From a virus: a DNA stretch of 64,000 nt. This document shows positions 1 to 8,701 of the stretch, one piece after another. The notes beneath the pieces are model-generated. The model searched no databases. It saw only the letters and a list, made by a program, of their open reading frames with translations, and was not told where the DNA came from. Numbering within the stretch: the stretch's first letter is position 1; each line of letters opens with the position of its first letter. Both the position numbers and the translations under genes were made by a program. The stretch covers positions 31,274 to 95,273 of IMG/VR virus record IMGVR_UViG_3300038429_000195. One strand, written 5' to 3'.

Positions 1-2187
1 ACCTGACCAATAAATTTTTCTCCCTGCTAATGAATCATATTCAGAAACCAATGACCTTTTTGTAGAAATGTGTAATGTATCCAGTCTATTAGATGAATTA
101 TCTAAAGTTAAATACAAATATGTATTATCATAAGTAATATCAACAATCGGGTCAAAAACAATAGCACCATCAGCTCTAACCGATAACACTCTACTTTGGC
201 TTATAGCAGAACCACCGGGTCTTGCTGGTAAGTTTGGTACAAACAAACTTCCTGTAACAACTAAATTTTGATAACCCCCTCCCCCCGGTATATATGGTAT
301 CAATGTGCTACCTGATGGGTCAAAACTTTGCAATGTCTCCAAATCTGAATAAACTAAACTATTATTGATATCAAATAGTTCAGCTTTAATATCAAAGCAT
401 TCATTAGCTACAGAAATAGGCCAAGGAATCTGTGTAACAAACACATCAGGTGAAAATCCATCATCACCATAAACCCTAAATGAAATATTTTTAATATATG
501 ATTGGCAAAGTCTTGGTACAATCACCAATGTCCCAAATAAATCATTTTGAGGTGTATAAAAAGCAATTACATTGTCAAAATTGACTTGTGAAGAAGTAAT
601 ATTAGCCACTAAATTGGCAATATTGATACCAAAAGTATTATTATAAGTAGGTTCTTGTTGAGCTGTAGGAATTGAACTGGTAAAATAAAATGATAATCCA
701 GCCGTTGTTTCTGATGGGTTTTTTATTACAACTGCAGAAACTTCTATAATATATTGAACATTAGCTTTTAGAGCTATAAAATTTGAATCATAAGAAGACC
801 CCGATTCCTCCAAAAACTGATTCATATCAAAGGGAACATAAATAGCATTTTTATCCGTTGTTACAGAATCACTTTTAACCATGAAATAATCGCTCCCTGA
901 CAAACTGGTATATGATGGAGAAGATATAAACATAGAATCAATAGCAAAACTTGGAGAATGAATCAATGATATATTATTGGAACTCGTAAACCAATAACGA
1001 GCTATATGTTCATCATTATAAAATTTACCCAATAAATCATAAAACGCATTTTGAGTTATATCATCTTCTAGTAATTCATTTGCAATAATAGGTTCATCTG
1101 CAACTATTGAAAAGTCCGCAGTAGATAATAAACTTTTTCTATACACTTTATGACGAGCCACATAACCTGAAAATGTCCTAATATTTCTATAAGTTATATC
1201 AGCATATGATTGCTGAACAATGTATGGAATTCCACCTATAATTGTTGTTTGATAACTGGATGTAGCATTATTATATGCTATAAATGGATATTGAATTGAA
1301 AAGTTTGCATTTACTATATTAGTTATCGTACTATTACCATATTGGTCACTATAATAATAAGGTGTAGAAATTTGGATGGTGCTATTGTTTATAACACTGG
1401 TAATAGTGTAAGATGCTGTAGCAGAAACGGGAATATTAGTTTGAGATAACGGTGATTGTATAGTATTGATATTGAGATTGATGGTAGCACCCACCATTTG
1501 CGAATTAAAAGCATTCGGGTCAGGAGTAGTATCCGTAACAATAGGAGATAACAATGTCAATCTATAATCTATATTCGTATTGCGTTTATTAATTGTAGAT
1601 AAATTAGTATCTTTTGGAGGACTTATTGCTAAACCCTGAACTGTTCCTGTAAACAGTTCATTACTCACCAACCCCGTAGATATACTAGAATTTAAAACAG
1701 GAACTTCAGCAGACGCAACTTCTAACACAGGTGTTCGATAAAATCTTACTCTTGAAATATTTTTTAAAGTTTTATTGATGGTAATATTTTGTATCCATTT
1801 TACCGTTCTTCCATCAATTAATGTTCCATATAAAATTATTTTACCAACACCATCTGATGTATCACCGAAAACATATATAGAAAAAATATAGGATGTTCCT
1901 TCCTTATAAGCATAAGTTATAGAAGAAACATTAGAAGATTGTGCCAATTCAATATGAAGGGCATTGCCTTGAGAATCCAAACATTCTATAAGAATTTGAC
2001 TACCGGATTTAAGATAAGTAGATCCATTAAAAGAAAAAGAATTTTTACCAGCGGTAAATTGTGGATTAAATTCAGAAATAACAAAAAACTGTGAAAGATA
2101 TTGTGTATCAATCACATCTGCCTGCATTGTATATAGACCATAATCCGTTCCCCCAACCCCAAAACTATTTAACAAATTTAATGCCAT
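1..2187 (-). CDS. Tail/virion structural protein, C-terminus beyond window
   Basis: One uninterrupted reading frame runs from an ATG at 2187 off the left edge, giving at least 728 codons. The protein is rich in Ser, Thr, Asn, Ile and Tyr, with no long helices or membrane segments, like the beta-rich tail and adhesin proteins encoded further right. I recognise no catalytic motif. It is the last gene in transcription order and starts 17 nt after the SbcD/SbcC stop. The start lies directly after a TATTTATA motif with no Shine-Dalgarno, so the message may be leaderless, or a later ATG (residue 22) may be used. The virion role is inferred from composition and neighbours. Confidence 0.7.
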   Translation of the reverse strand, partial: MALNLLNSFGVGGTDYGLYTMQADVIDTQYLSQFFVISEFNPQFTAGKNSFSFNGSTYLKSGSQILIECLDSQGNALHIELAQSSNVSSITYAYKEGTSYIFSIYVFGDTSDGVGKIILYGTLIDGRTVKWIQNITINKTLKNISRVRFYRTPVLEVASAEVPVLNSSISTGLVSNELFTGTVQGLAISPPKDTNLSTINKRNTNIDYRLTLLSPIVTDTTPDPNAFNSQMVGATINLNINTIQSPLSQTNIPVSATASYTITSVINNSTIQISTPYYYSDQYGNSTITNIVNANFSIQYPFIAYNNATSSYQTTIIGGIPYIVQQSYADITYRNIRTFSGYVARHKVYRKSLLSTADFSIVADEPIIANELLEDDITQNAFYDLLGKFYNDEHIARYWFTSSNNISLIHSPSFAIDSMFISSPSYTSLSGSDYFMVKSDSVTTDKNAIYVPFDMNQFLEESGSSYDSNFIALKANVQYIIEVSAVVIKNPSETTAGLSFYFTSSIPTAQQEPTYNNTFGINIANLVANITSSQVNFDNVIAFYTPQNDLFGTLVIVPRLCQSYIKNISFRVYGDDGFSPDVFVTQIPWPISVANECFDIKAELFDINNSLVYSDLETLQSFDPSGSTLIPYIPGGGGYQNLVVTGSLFVPNLPARPGGSAISQSRVLSVRADGAIVFDPIVDITYDNTYLYLTLDNSSNRLDTLHISTKRSLVSEYDSLAGRKIYWSG

Positions 2188-2190
2188 GCC

Positions 2191-2198
2191 TATAAATA
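2191..2198 (-). promoter_or_regulatory. Late-type promoter motif TATTTATA
   Basis: Reads TATTTATA on the minus strand inside CCTATTTATAGG, immediately before the ATG at 2187. No -35 element is visible. The same core precedes many virion genes in this window. Confidence 0.45.
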
Positions 2199-2204
2199 GG
2201 CTCA

Positions 2205-5200
2205 TTAAATGAAATTGACTTTAGAAAACCCCTTATCTTTAATTATTTCAATGTGTTTATCCACTATATCACGAAGAGATTCTAAATGCGAAACTATTAT
2301 GATAAAATCAAAATTAGTCTTCAAATAAGAAAATAACGTTTGCATTGAGGCCAAATTCTCTGCATCCAATACCCCAAAACCTTCATCTATAATAAGAAAA
2401 TTGGGTCTTGGTAAATTTGAAATATTTATCAAAGCTATGCGGATGGCTAAAGATAAAGCAAATTTTTCAAACCCACTAGTTAAACTCATCAACCATTTTT
2501 TGTCATTATAAACAATATAGGGAACTACATTTTTGCCATCAGTTTCAAATATCGATGTAAAATCAGTAACTTGACTCAAAATATTATTAACTTCATTTTG
2601 AATTTCTGGAACGGTGGCTGTGATTACACCGAACGGAATTCCATCTCTACTGACAGCTTGACAATACACTTCATAAAGTTTATATTTTTGTTCTACAATT
2701 TTAATTTGGTCAATTTTACGATTGATTTCTGAAATTTGATTCTTACATACAGAAATTTTACTATTGATATCCATGACACTTTTATTTTTTTCTTTGTAAG
2801 AATATTCTGTTTCTTCTAAAACTCGTTTGTAATCATTGATTTGTTTGTTAATTTTTTCATTAATCAATATTGATTCACTACTTTTATTGTATAATTCTAT
2901 ATTTTTTTCATGAAGCTTAACTTCTTCTTCAATTTTTGCCAAAGATTGATGTAATAAATTAAGTTGATTAGTAAATTGTAACTTTGTATCTTTTAAGTCA
3001 TTTCGTTTTTTGAGAAGGCCCATATGTTTTAGATTAGCTCCATGAGCCCATGAAGATTCACCAATTTGTACATCAATAAGTTCATTTTCCTTTTTTAAAT
3101 TGGTTGCATCTTCTTTAAGTTTAACAATTCGTTTTTTAGCTTCTTCAGCTTCGGTTGCTACTTTACCTGCATTTTTAACACAGTATGAGCAAGCAGAGTC
3201 ATATTCAAGCATTTCAGCATTTTTACAAATTTGAATGTCATGTTCATAATTCAATTTTATTCTTGCTCGTGCGTTCTCAACGTCTTGTCTTCTAGCTACA
3301 AGTTTTTGATAAGTTACATACACGATATCTATCTTTTTTAATTCCAATATCTTTATTTCATTTTCAACTGTTATCAGTTGTCCCGACAACTTTTCCACTT
3401 TCTTTTCAACACCGACAATGTCCGATTTTTTAATGGTTATATTCAATTTAGCTTTATCCAAATGGGACTGACTTGCTGACAAAAGAGGTATTTCATAATC
3501 AATTTTAATCAATTTTCGGGTTTCGTCTAAAATATTCTGTTGAATTCTTTCCTTAATCTTTCCAAGTTCAGCCAATACTTCAGTTTCATCATGATATAAA
3601 CCTTCAGCCTGTCCAAGAAGATTGGTATAATTCACCAATTTTTGCGTATAATCATCATTTCTATAGGCTTTGAGAGTTACAATTTGTTCTTTTAGCTTTT
3701 GATTAGCTTCTGTGTAAAGTCTATCAAATATTGTTAATCCCATAAACTGAGCAAACAAATCTTTGCGGTCTGTATCACCCATATCAATAATGGAAGCATT
3801 GTTTTTACCACTCTGAACACTCAAGGAAGTTAATACAAAATCATCATAAGACCCCAAATATTCTCTAATAATTTCATTTGTATCTTTTCTTTGTTCACCA
3901 TTCAAATCCACTTCTTGGCCATTTTTAATTTTCCAAAAACGAACATCAACTTTGACTTTATCTTTTTTATCAGTTTTACCTTCTCGTTTAATGAAGTATC
4001 TTTTACCGTCAATTTCAAATTCAAATTTACAATTAAAACTGGTTTTATGAACATTCATTATGTTGGCTGCTTTAAATTCTCTTTCACATTTATCAAATAA
4101 ACAAAATGTCATTGCAGAAAATATACTGGACTTTCCAGAAGTATTTGCTGCAAATAAACCTACAAGGTCCCTCATTTTTGTAAAATCAATAATATTCTTT
4201 TCACCGTAAGAAAACATGTTTTCCCATTCAAATTTGATTGGAATCCAACGAATATTTCTGGCAAAATCATCTTTCTTTACCAAATCATTCATTTCATCAT
4301 TTATCTTGATGATTCCATCAATAAAGGATTGGTCGATAATTTTAAGTTTAGTTTTCAGAAATTCTTTTAGAAGGTCAACTTGATAGTTTTTATCGTTAAT
4401 ATTACCCAAAATCACATTGCCATTAGCTGTTGAAATCTTCGCTAAAGAAATTCCTGAATCCAACTTTTGATAACATGATTCAACAACTTCCGTCAGTTGC
4501 CTAACGTGAGTCAGAGCTTCCTTGACTTCGGTAGGCATTGTATTTTTTAGCTGAAAACGAACTCTAGCCTTCTTAGGAAGGTTATTCAAAGAGGTAGAAA
4601 TGACGCCATTATTAAGAAGAACACTTAAAAACCCATAATCATTTGGAATGTCTGAATGAATATAATCTCTTTGCCCTAAATTCCAAAACGAATAACCGTG
4701 GCCCTTTATGGGTTCATCGTGTTTTTGTTGAATAAGTGACCCCACATATCTTATAGCAGGTTTGGATTCTTCTTCGTCATATATTTGAAGAGTTTGTTCT
4801 TTGTGAATATCACCCAATAAAACGATATCATGACCATCAAATGTATGAGTAGTAATTAAAGGATTGGTTAGAGTGAACCCAAGGTCTGTTTTAGCTCCAT
4901 CAACTTGTCCGTGATATGTAACAATGAAATATTCATATTGGTTTTTATAAATATCAGGTATATACCGTTTCTCCATGTATTTGTCAGGTGAATCGAATAC
5001 ACTATAGTTATTTATACAAATATTACCTAATCCATAAAGACCTGATTTCTTGAGATAGAAAAGAGATGGATGATTTAATGCATCCACAATAGGAGTTAAA
5101 CTATCCATTCTATTGCGATTTGTCAGATTTGTATCATGATTACCTGCAACAAGAACAGTAGGTCGTAGTGAGGCCAACTCAAACAAAAAATCAGCAGCTA

Positions 5201-5414
5201 AATCCACACATTCAGGACTCAAATCAATTTTACTATTAACTACATCACCAATAACAAAGATTGCAGTTGTTAATGGCGTTTTTAATATTTTATCAAACAG
5301 TCTTGAAAATACTTCTTTATATTCTTCATGTCTTTTTGTGAGCCGAATATGAATGTCCGATAAATGAACTATATGGCTGAATTTTTTATTTGTTATTAAG
5401 TGCTTGATTGCCAT
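2205..5414 (-). CDS. Fused SbcD-SbcC (Mre11-Rad50, T4 gp47-gp46) nuclease/ATPase
   Basis: A single 1069-residue polypeptide joins the two subunits that are normally separate. The N-terminal ~300 residues are a calcineurin-like phosphoesterase: DIH (residues 20-22), GD (56-57), GNHD (about 91-94), an H near 167 and LLGDIH near 200 are the metal ligands of Mre11/SbcD/gp47. From about residue 390 it is a Rad50/SbcC/gp46 ATPase: Walker A ANTSGKSS (about 424), long coiled coils on both sides of a CSYC zinc hook (about 740), a degenerate signature TSGFEKFALSLA (about 980) and Walker B FLIIDEGFGVLD (about 1010). In T4 this complex processes DNA ends for recombination-dependent replication. The N-terminus overlaps the upstream gene by 29 nt. 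Function is secure; the fusion is the unusual feature. Confidence 0.93.
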   Translation of the reverse strand: MAIKHLITNKKFSHIVHLSDIHIRLTKRHEEYKEVFSRLFDKILKTPLTTAIFVIGDVVNSKIDLSPECVDLAADFLFELASLRPTVLVAGNHDTNLTNRNRMDSLTPIVDALNHPSLFYLKKSGLYGLGNICINNYSVFDSPDKYMEKRYIPDIYKNQYEYFIVTYHGQVDGAKTDLGFTLTNPLITTHTFDGHDIVLLGDIHKEQTLQIYDEEESKPAIRYVGSLIQQKHDEPIKGHGYSFWNLGQRDYIHSDIPNDYGFLSVLLNNGVISTSLNNLPKKARVRFQLKNTMPTEVKEALTHVRQLTEVVESCYQKLDSGISLAKISTANGNVILGNINDKNYQVDLLKEFLKTKLKIIDQSFIDGIIKINDEMNDLVKKDDFARNIRWIPIKFEWENMFSYGEKNIIDFTKMRDLVGLFAANTSGKSSIFSAMTFCLFDKCEREFKAANIMNVHKTSFNCKFEFEIDGKRYFIKREGKTDKKDKVKVDVRFWKIKNGQEVDLNGEQRKDTNEIIREYLGSYDDFVLTSLSVQSGKNNASIIDMGDTDRKDLFAQFMGLTIFDRLYTEANQKLKEQIVTLKAYRNDDYTQKLVNYTNLLGQAEGLYHDETEVLAELGKIKERIQQNILDETRKLIKIDYEIPLLSASQSHLDKAKLNITIKKSDIVGVEKKVEKLSGQLITVENEIKILELKKIDIVYVTYQKLVARRQDVENARARIKLNYEHDIQICKNAEMLEYDSACSYCVKNAGKVATEAEEAKKRIVKLKEDATNLKKENELIDVQIGESSWAHGANLKHMGLLKKRNDLKDTKLQFTNQLNLLHQSLAKIEEEVKLHEKNIELYNKSSESILINEKINKQINDYKRVLEETEYSYKEKNKSVMDINSKISVCKNQISEINRKIDQIKIVEQKYKLYEVYCQAVSRDGIPFGVITATVPEIQNEVNNILSQVTDFTSIFETDGKNVVPYIVYNDKKWLMSLTSGFEKFALSLAIRIALINISNLPRPNFLIIDEGFGVLDAENLASMQTLFSYLKTNFDFIIIVSHLESLRDIVDKHIEIIKDKGFSKVNFI

Positions 5415-5889
5415 AAGTTATAATAGGTTTTACTCTTAAATCCTTTATTAAATCGTAAAATAATTCTTCCCAAGGTTCATAGTTGCTAAGAAACCCTGCA
5501 TGAATATATGAGAATCGAAGAGCATCTAATTCAGTTTTTGATGTGGTAAAATACAATCTTGCTATATCATTATAATTTTCTTTTGTTATTTGGGTAGCTT
5601 TACATTTTGGCGTTTCTTTTTCTATACCTTTGAAGTATTGCCAATGGTGACGCCATTCATGTGCAATAATATTTTTCTGTACTTTATTGTCATATTTACT
5701 GCTAACAACAATTGCACCATATTTTAGAGAATGGGGCTTTCCATCAATATCATATATTTCATTCTTCGGGGATGGATTGTAATAACTACCAGCTCTACCA
5801 CTAGTAAATGGAAAAAACAACACTTCTGGGAAAGGGATGGTTTTATCTACCTTTCTACGAATCCAATTTAGTTCTAAACTTTTCATCAT
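5386..5889 (-). CDS. Putative HExxH metallopeptidase-like protein
   Basis: 167 residues. The clearest motif is IIAHEWRHHWQYF around residues 75-87, an HExxH zinc-peptidase signature inside a predicted helix. A downstream TELDALRFSY (about 115) could supply the third ligand through its Glu. The start ATG overlaps the stop of the small upstream frame (ATGA), and the 3-prime end overlaps the SbcD/SbcC start by 29 nt, so the three are probably co-translated. The substrate cannot be guessed. The HExxH is seen; peptidase activity is inferred. Confidence 0.6.
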   Translation of the reverse strand: MMKSLELNWIRRKVDKTIPFPEVLFFPFTSGRAGSYYNPSPKNEIYDIDGKPHSLKYGAIVVSSKYDNKVQKNIIAHEWRHHWQYFKGIEKETPKCKATQITKENYNDIARLYFTTSKTELDALRFSYIHAGFLSNYEPWEELFYDLIKDLRVKPIITYGNQALNNK

Positions 5890-6086
5890 TTCAATGATTT
5901 TATTGTAAGAAGAGCAATTCTAAGCATAAATAAAAGTTGTAATGTTTCTTGTTCTTTTACACTAAATTTATTCATAGCAGACATAATATATTCACTAAAT
6001 TCTTTACACGATTTCCCATTCATTCTCATTTCAATATACGGTTTAACCAAATTGTTATCAATAAATTTTATAACATTTTCTATAAT
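5886..6086 (-). CDS. Small hypothetical protein, possible non-ATG start
   Basis: A 66-codon frame fills the gap between primase and the HExxH protein. It ends in TGA overlapping the next ATG by 4 nt, a strong sign of real translational coupling. The frame opens just before the primase stop but contains no ATG, GTG or TTG near its beginning. ATT at 6086 is the best candidate; otherwise translation starts at an internal TTG or ATG about 13-18 codons in. The product is Lys/Asn-rich and helical with no recognised domain. Confidence 0.4.
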   Translation of the reverse strand: MIENVIKFIDNNLVKPYIEMRMNGKSCKEFSEYIMSAMNKFSVKEQETLQLLFMLRIALLTIKSLK

Positions 6087-6088
6087 CT

Positions 6089-7021
6089 TTATCTATCAAG
6101 TCTTGCTTTAATTATGTCCGAAAAATCAAAAGCTTTTGACTTCTCAATCAATTCATTTACTGCTTCAAATCCAAGAATAGATGGGTCTTTTTCTCCCAAT
6201 CTGATTAAATGAATATCAATTTGATTAACTTGTAAATCCTCAATTCTGTCAAAAATATCCACTGCTTGTTTTAATGCATCATTATCCAAAACAATATTAA
6301 CCCTCTTAACTTTATTAGATACAACTGCCAGTTTTAAGGAAAATGGTAATGTAGTTCCGAACAGAGGTATTGCATTATTTCTAACTGACATTGCATCAAA
6401 CGTGCCTTCCACTAATGTTATGGGTTCATGCCAATTCACAAATAACTCAAATCCAATAATATCTTTGGACCAAGGTGGTAACATATATTTATACCAATTT
6501 CCTTCATGGTAAGCTCTAGCTGCAAAAAAGTTTACATTACCATCTTTATCATAGGATGGAACTAGAATTCTTTGTTTATAGATACCCTCTTCACAATAAC
6601 CAATATTATAACGAAGAATATCATCCATTGTAACTCTTCTATCTCCAAGATATTCTATAGCATGTCCATAATCAAACGATTTTGATGGTTTCCAAAGAGG
6701 TATAAATTCGTTTGGTAAAGATAAATTTTTTGGTCGCTCTACTTCTGTTATAATTCGCTTCCACGATTTCCCTACAATTTTATACAATTCATCAAAATAA
6801 GCTTCTTTGACTTTAAGTTTATAAAAAAGCGAACTAATGGACCTGCCACAAGAGTTACAAACCCAACAATGCCATTCTTGAGTTCTAACATTGACTTCCA
6901 ATTTTCTTTTATAGTGTGAACAAAATGGACAGAAATAAACTGCTTCTTCACCCTTCCGGATATAAGAAATTTGGTTCAATACCTTATCAAGAAGAGAAAA
7001 TAATTGTGATTCCTTTAGCAT
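6089..7021 (-). CDS. DnaG-type DNA primase (T4 gp61-like)
   Basis: 310 residues. The N-terminal zinc ribbon has C31, C34, C52 and C55 (CPFC ... CWVC) as in the CHC2 domain of DnaG and phage primases. The Toprim core follows: LVEGTFDAM near residue 203 gives the catalytic Glu, and VLDNDAL near 245 gives the DxD metal site. The length matches T4 gp61 (342) rather than host DnaG (about 580), so the C-terminal helicase-binding domain is short or absent. It would make RNA primers on the lagging strand with a phage helicase not present in this window. It lies between a fibre gene and the SbcD/SbcC cluster. Confidence 0.9.
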   Translation of the reverse strand: MLKESQLFSLLDKVLNQISYIRKGEEAVYFCPFCSHYKRKLEVNVRTQEWHCWVCNSCGRSISSLFYKLKVKEAYFDELYKIVGKSWKRIITEVERPKNLSLPNEFIPLWKPSKSFDYGHAIEYLGDRRVTMDDILRYNIGYCEEGIYKQRILVPSYDKDGNVNFFAARAYHEGNWYKYMLPPWSKDIIGFELFVNWHEPITLVEGTFDAMSVRNNAIPLFGTTLPFSLKLAVVSNKVKRVNIVLDNDALKQAVDIFDRIEDLQVNQIDIHLIRLGEKDPSILGFEAVNELIEKSKAFDFSDIIKARLDR

Positions 7022-7063
7022 CTAAGAAATGCTAAATTATAAAAAGTTGAGAGTCAAATATTT

Positions 7064-7810
7064 TTAATAACTAAACACTACTAAACTTCCAGAAACAAAA
7101 TCAGCTATAGCATTTGAAGCGGTAAGTAAAACTGTTGACATTGTAAATCCTTCCGGATTCATATTAAAAGGAACTCCAAACGAAGCAGTTACAGATGAAG
7201 AACTACTACCACTCCATCCATTAAAGATTGCTGCATAATAAATACTTGCTGCTGGATTGTTAAAACCAATACAATACATTCCAGTACTTGAACGAGAAAG
7301 ATAGCAATTATATGATTTGCTTATCGCAGATGAAGTTAAAGAAGTTACCATACTTGCCCAAGCAAAAGCACCTTGAGATGCTGTGATTGCATTATTTGCC
7401 CAACTAGAAGTCCCAACGCATGAACCTGTAAATGACCCCATAAATGAGCCTGTTGATGAACCACTCAAATAACTTGAAGAAATAGCATTAATTACCCACG
7501 AAGCAGTTCCATAAAATGAACCAGTATATGACCCTGTAAATGAACCAGTAGCAGAACCACTTAAATAACTTGCGCTAATAGACTGAGTAGCAAATGAAGA
7601 AGTAATTGACATTACTGATATAAAATCAAATGAAGAAGTAATGGTATAACTAGAACTAATTGCATTACTTGCAGTTAAATTTATACTTTGAGTCAATACA
7701 TTTCCCGAACCATCCGTAAAAGACGAAGATTCTGTAACATACTCAACGAGTTGGGTCCATGTTTGCCAAGGTTGTTTGCCTGCTAAAGTGTATTTGTCGT
7801 AATTTGGCAT
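7064..7810 (-). CDS. Repeat-rich tail fibre/adhesin protein
   Basis: I start it at MPNYDK (7810) rather than further upstream because this start avoids the RuvC gene and follows a TATATTTATA motif by 6 nt. The 248-residue protein has repeats of the type SSYLSGSATGSFTGSYTGSF between about residues 60 and 150, typical of elongated phage fibre shafts, and a more complex C-terminal head. N-terminal residues 1-40 (KQPWQTWTQLVEYV) may attach it to the particle. No enzyme motif. A host-binding role is inferred. Confidence 0.7.
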   Translation of the reverse strand: MPNYDKYTLAGKQPWQTWTQLVEYVTESSSFTDGSGNVLTQSINLTASNAISSSYTITSSFDFISVMSITSSFATQSISASYLSGSATGSFTGSYTGSFYGTASWVINAISSSYLSGSSTGSFMGSFTGSCVGTSSWANNAITASQGAFAWASMVTSLTSSAISKSYNCYLSRSSTGMYCIGFNNPAASIYYAAIFNGWSGSSSSSVTASFGVPFNMNPEGFTMSTVLLTASNAIADFVSGSLVVFSY

Positions 7811-7816
7811 ATAGTT

Positions 7817-7826
7817 TATAAATATA
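7817..7826 (-). promoter_or_regulatory. Late-type promoter motif TATATTTATA
   Basis: Minus-strand TATATTTATAAAC ends a few nt before the ATG of the fibre gene. No TTGACA-like -35 is found 16-17 nt upstream. Confidence 0.45.
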
Positions 7827-7830
7827 TTGA

Positions 7831-8343
7831 TTAGCCAAATAAAGCACAAACTATAGCATCATACATATCACTATTATGCGCATCCCACTTACCCCGTTTA
7901 TTTAATTTCTCAAACTTGGATATATTAGGTACTATCAAAGGGATTTGTTGTTTAACATAATCTTTGGGTTTGATTCCTTTTATCCTTGCTTTACCAAATA
8001 CTTTTTTTCTCATAGTATTAACATTACAAAGAGCAATTGGAAATTTGAAATATTCAGACAACATATATTCAAACACAGAATTCCATCTTGAAAGAGTAAT
8101 AATAGTTTGTTGAGAAGTAAGGCCACCACCAAATCCTGACAATGCAGCTTCGAGATTAATATGGTCAACTGAAGTGATTAAAGAATGTTTTAACAAAAAA
8201 TCTATAACAAATTTTCCTTTTTCCTTGTTAGTTTCAAATTTTGAAACATTAAGGAAACCAGCATCCATTACTGAACCACTTTGTGCAAATCCCCACCCAA
8301 CTATGGATGTTGATGCATCAAGACCTAAAACAATATTGGACAT
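7831..8343 (-). CDS. RuvC-like Holliday-junction resolvase
   Basis: 170 residues with the RNase H-fold arrangement of RuvC: a first catalytic Asp in VLGLDAST (D9), a Glu in INLEAAL (E65) and terminal acidic residues in NSDMYDAIVCAL (D159, D162). Length matches RuvC (about 170). It could resolve recombination junctions before packaging, the job T4 gives to the unrelated endonuclease VII. It lies among tail genes and is preceded by a strong AT-rich hairpin. Confidence 0.8.
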   Translation of the reverse strand: MSNIVLGLDASTSIVGWGFAQSGSVMDAGFLNVSKFETNKEKGKFVIDFLLKHSLITSVDHINLEAALSGFGGGLTSQQTIITLSRWNSVFEYMLSEYFKFPIALCNVNTMRKKVFGKARIKGIKPKDYVKQQIPLIVPNISKFEKLNKRGKWDAHNSDMYDAIVCALFG

Positions 8344-8346
8344 AAT

Positions 8347-8380
8347 AAAATCCTATATAACAATAATATATAGGATTTTA
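8347..8380 (-). terminator. Hairpin terminator between RuvC and the upstream gene
   Basis: AAAATCCTATATA pairs with TATATAGGATTTT around a 6-8 nt loop, followed by a T-rich tract on either strand. It ends the 8399-8671 transcript and may also act on antisense RNA. The RuvC start lies just after it. Confidence 0.6.
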
Positions 8381-8398
8381 TAAAACTTTTAATTAAAT

Positions 8399-8671
8399 TT
8401 AACCAATAGCTGAATCGTATTTTTTAGTATCCAATCCCTGAACATATATGGATAATCCATTTCCATCATTTATAAAATCAGAAACTTCCAATTGTTCTTT
8501 GGTTAAAAATCCATTTTTTACTTGAAATTCTGCACCCTGCATACTTGCAAATAATGCATCTACTCCGCTTTCAATAATATCTCTAGCATCAAATGCTCCA
8601 CCAACAGGTTGAGTTTCATATCTCTCTGCTAGGGTTGTTGTTAATGATGGTCTTGTAATTGGTGTTGGCAT
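8399..8671 (-). CDS. Small structural protein of unknown function
   Basis: 90 residues, no membrane segment or signal peptide. It starts with a Pro/Thr-rich arm, then a predicted helical centre (FDARDIIESGVDALFASM) and an acidic end. A GGAG Shine-Dalgarno lies 9-13 nt before the ATG and a TATATTTATA motif lies upstream of that. Between tail genes and the resolvase; no family recognised. Confidence 0.6.
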   Translation of the reverse strand: MPTPITRPSLTTTLAERYETQPVGGAFDARDIIESGVDALFASMQGAEFQVKNGFLTKEQLEVSDFINDGNGLSIYVQGLDTKKYDSAIG

Positions 8672-8690
8672 ATAATATGTCTCCGTTGTT

Positions 8691-8700
8691 TATAAATATA
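8691..8700 (-). promoter_or_regulatory. Late-type promoter motif TATATTTATA
   Basis: Minus strand TATATTTATAAAC, about 19 nt before the 8671 start and followed by a GGAG ribosome site. No -35 is visible. Confidence 0.5.
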
Positions 8701-8701
8701 G

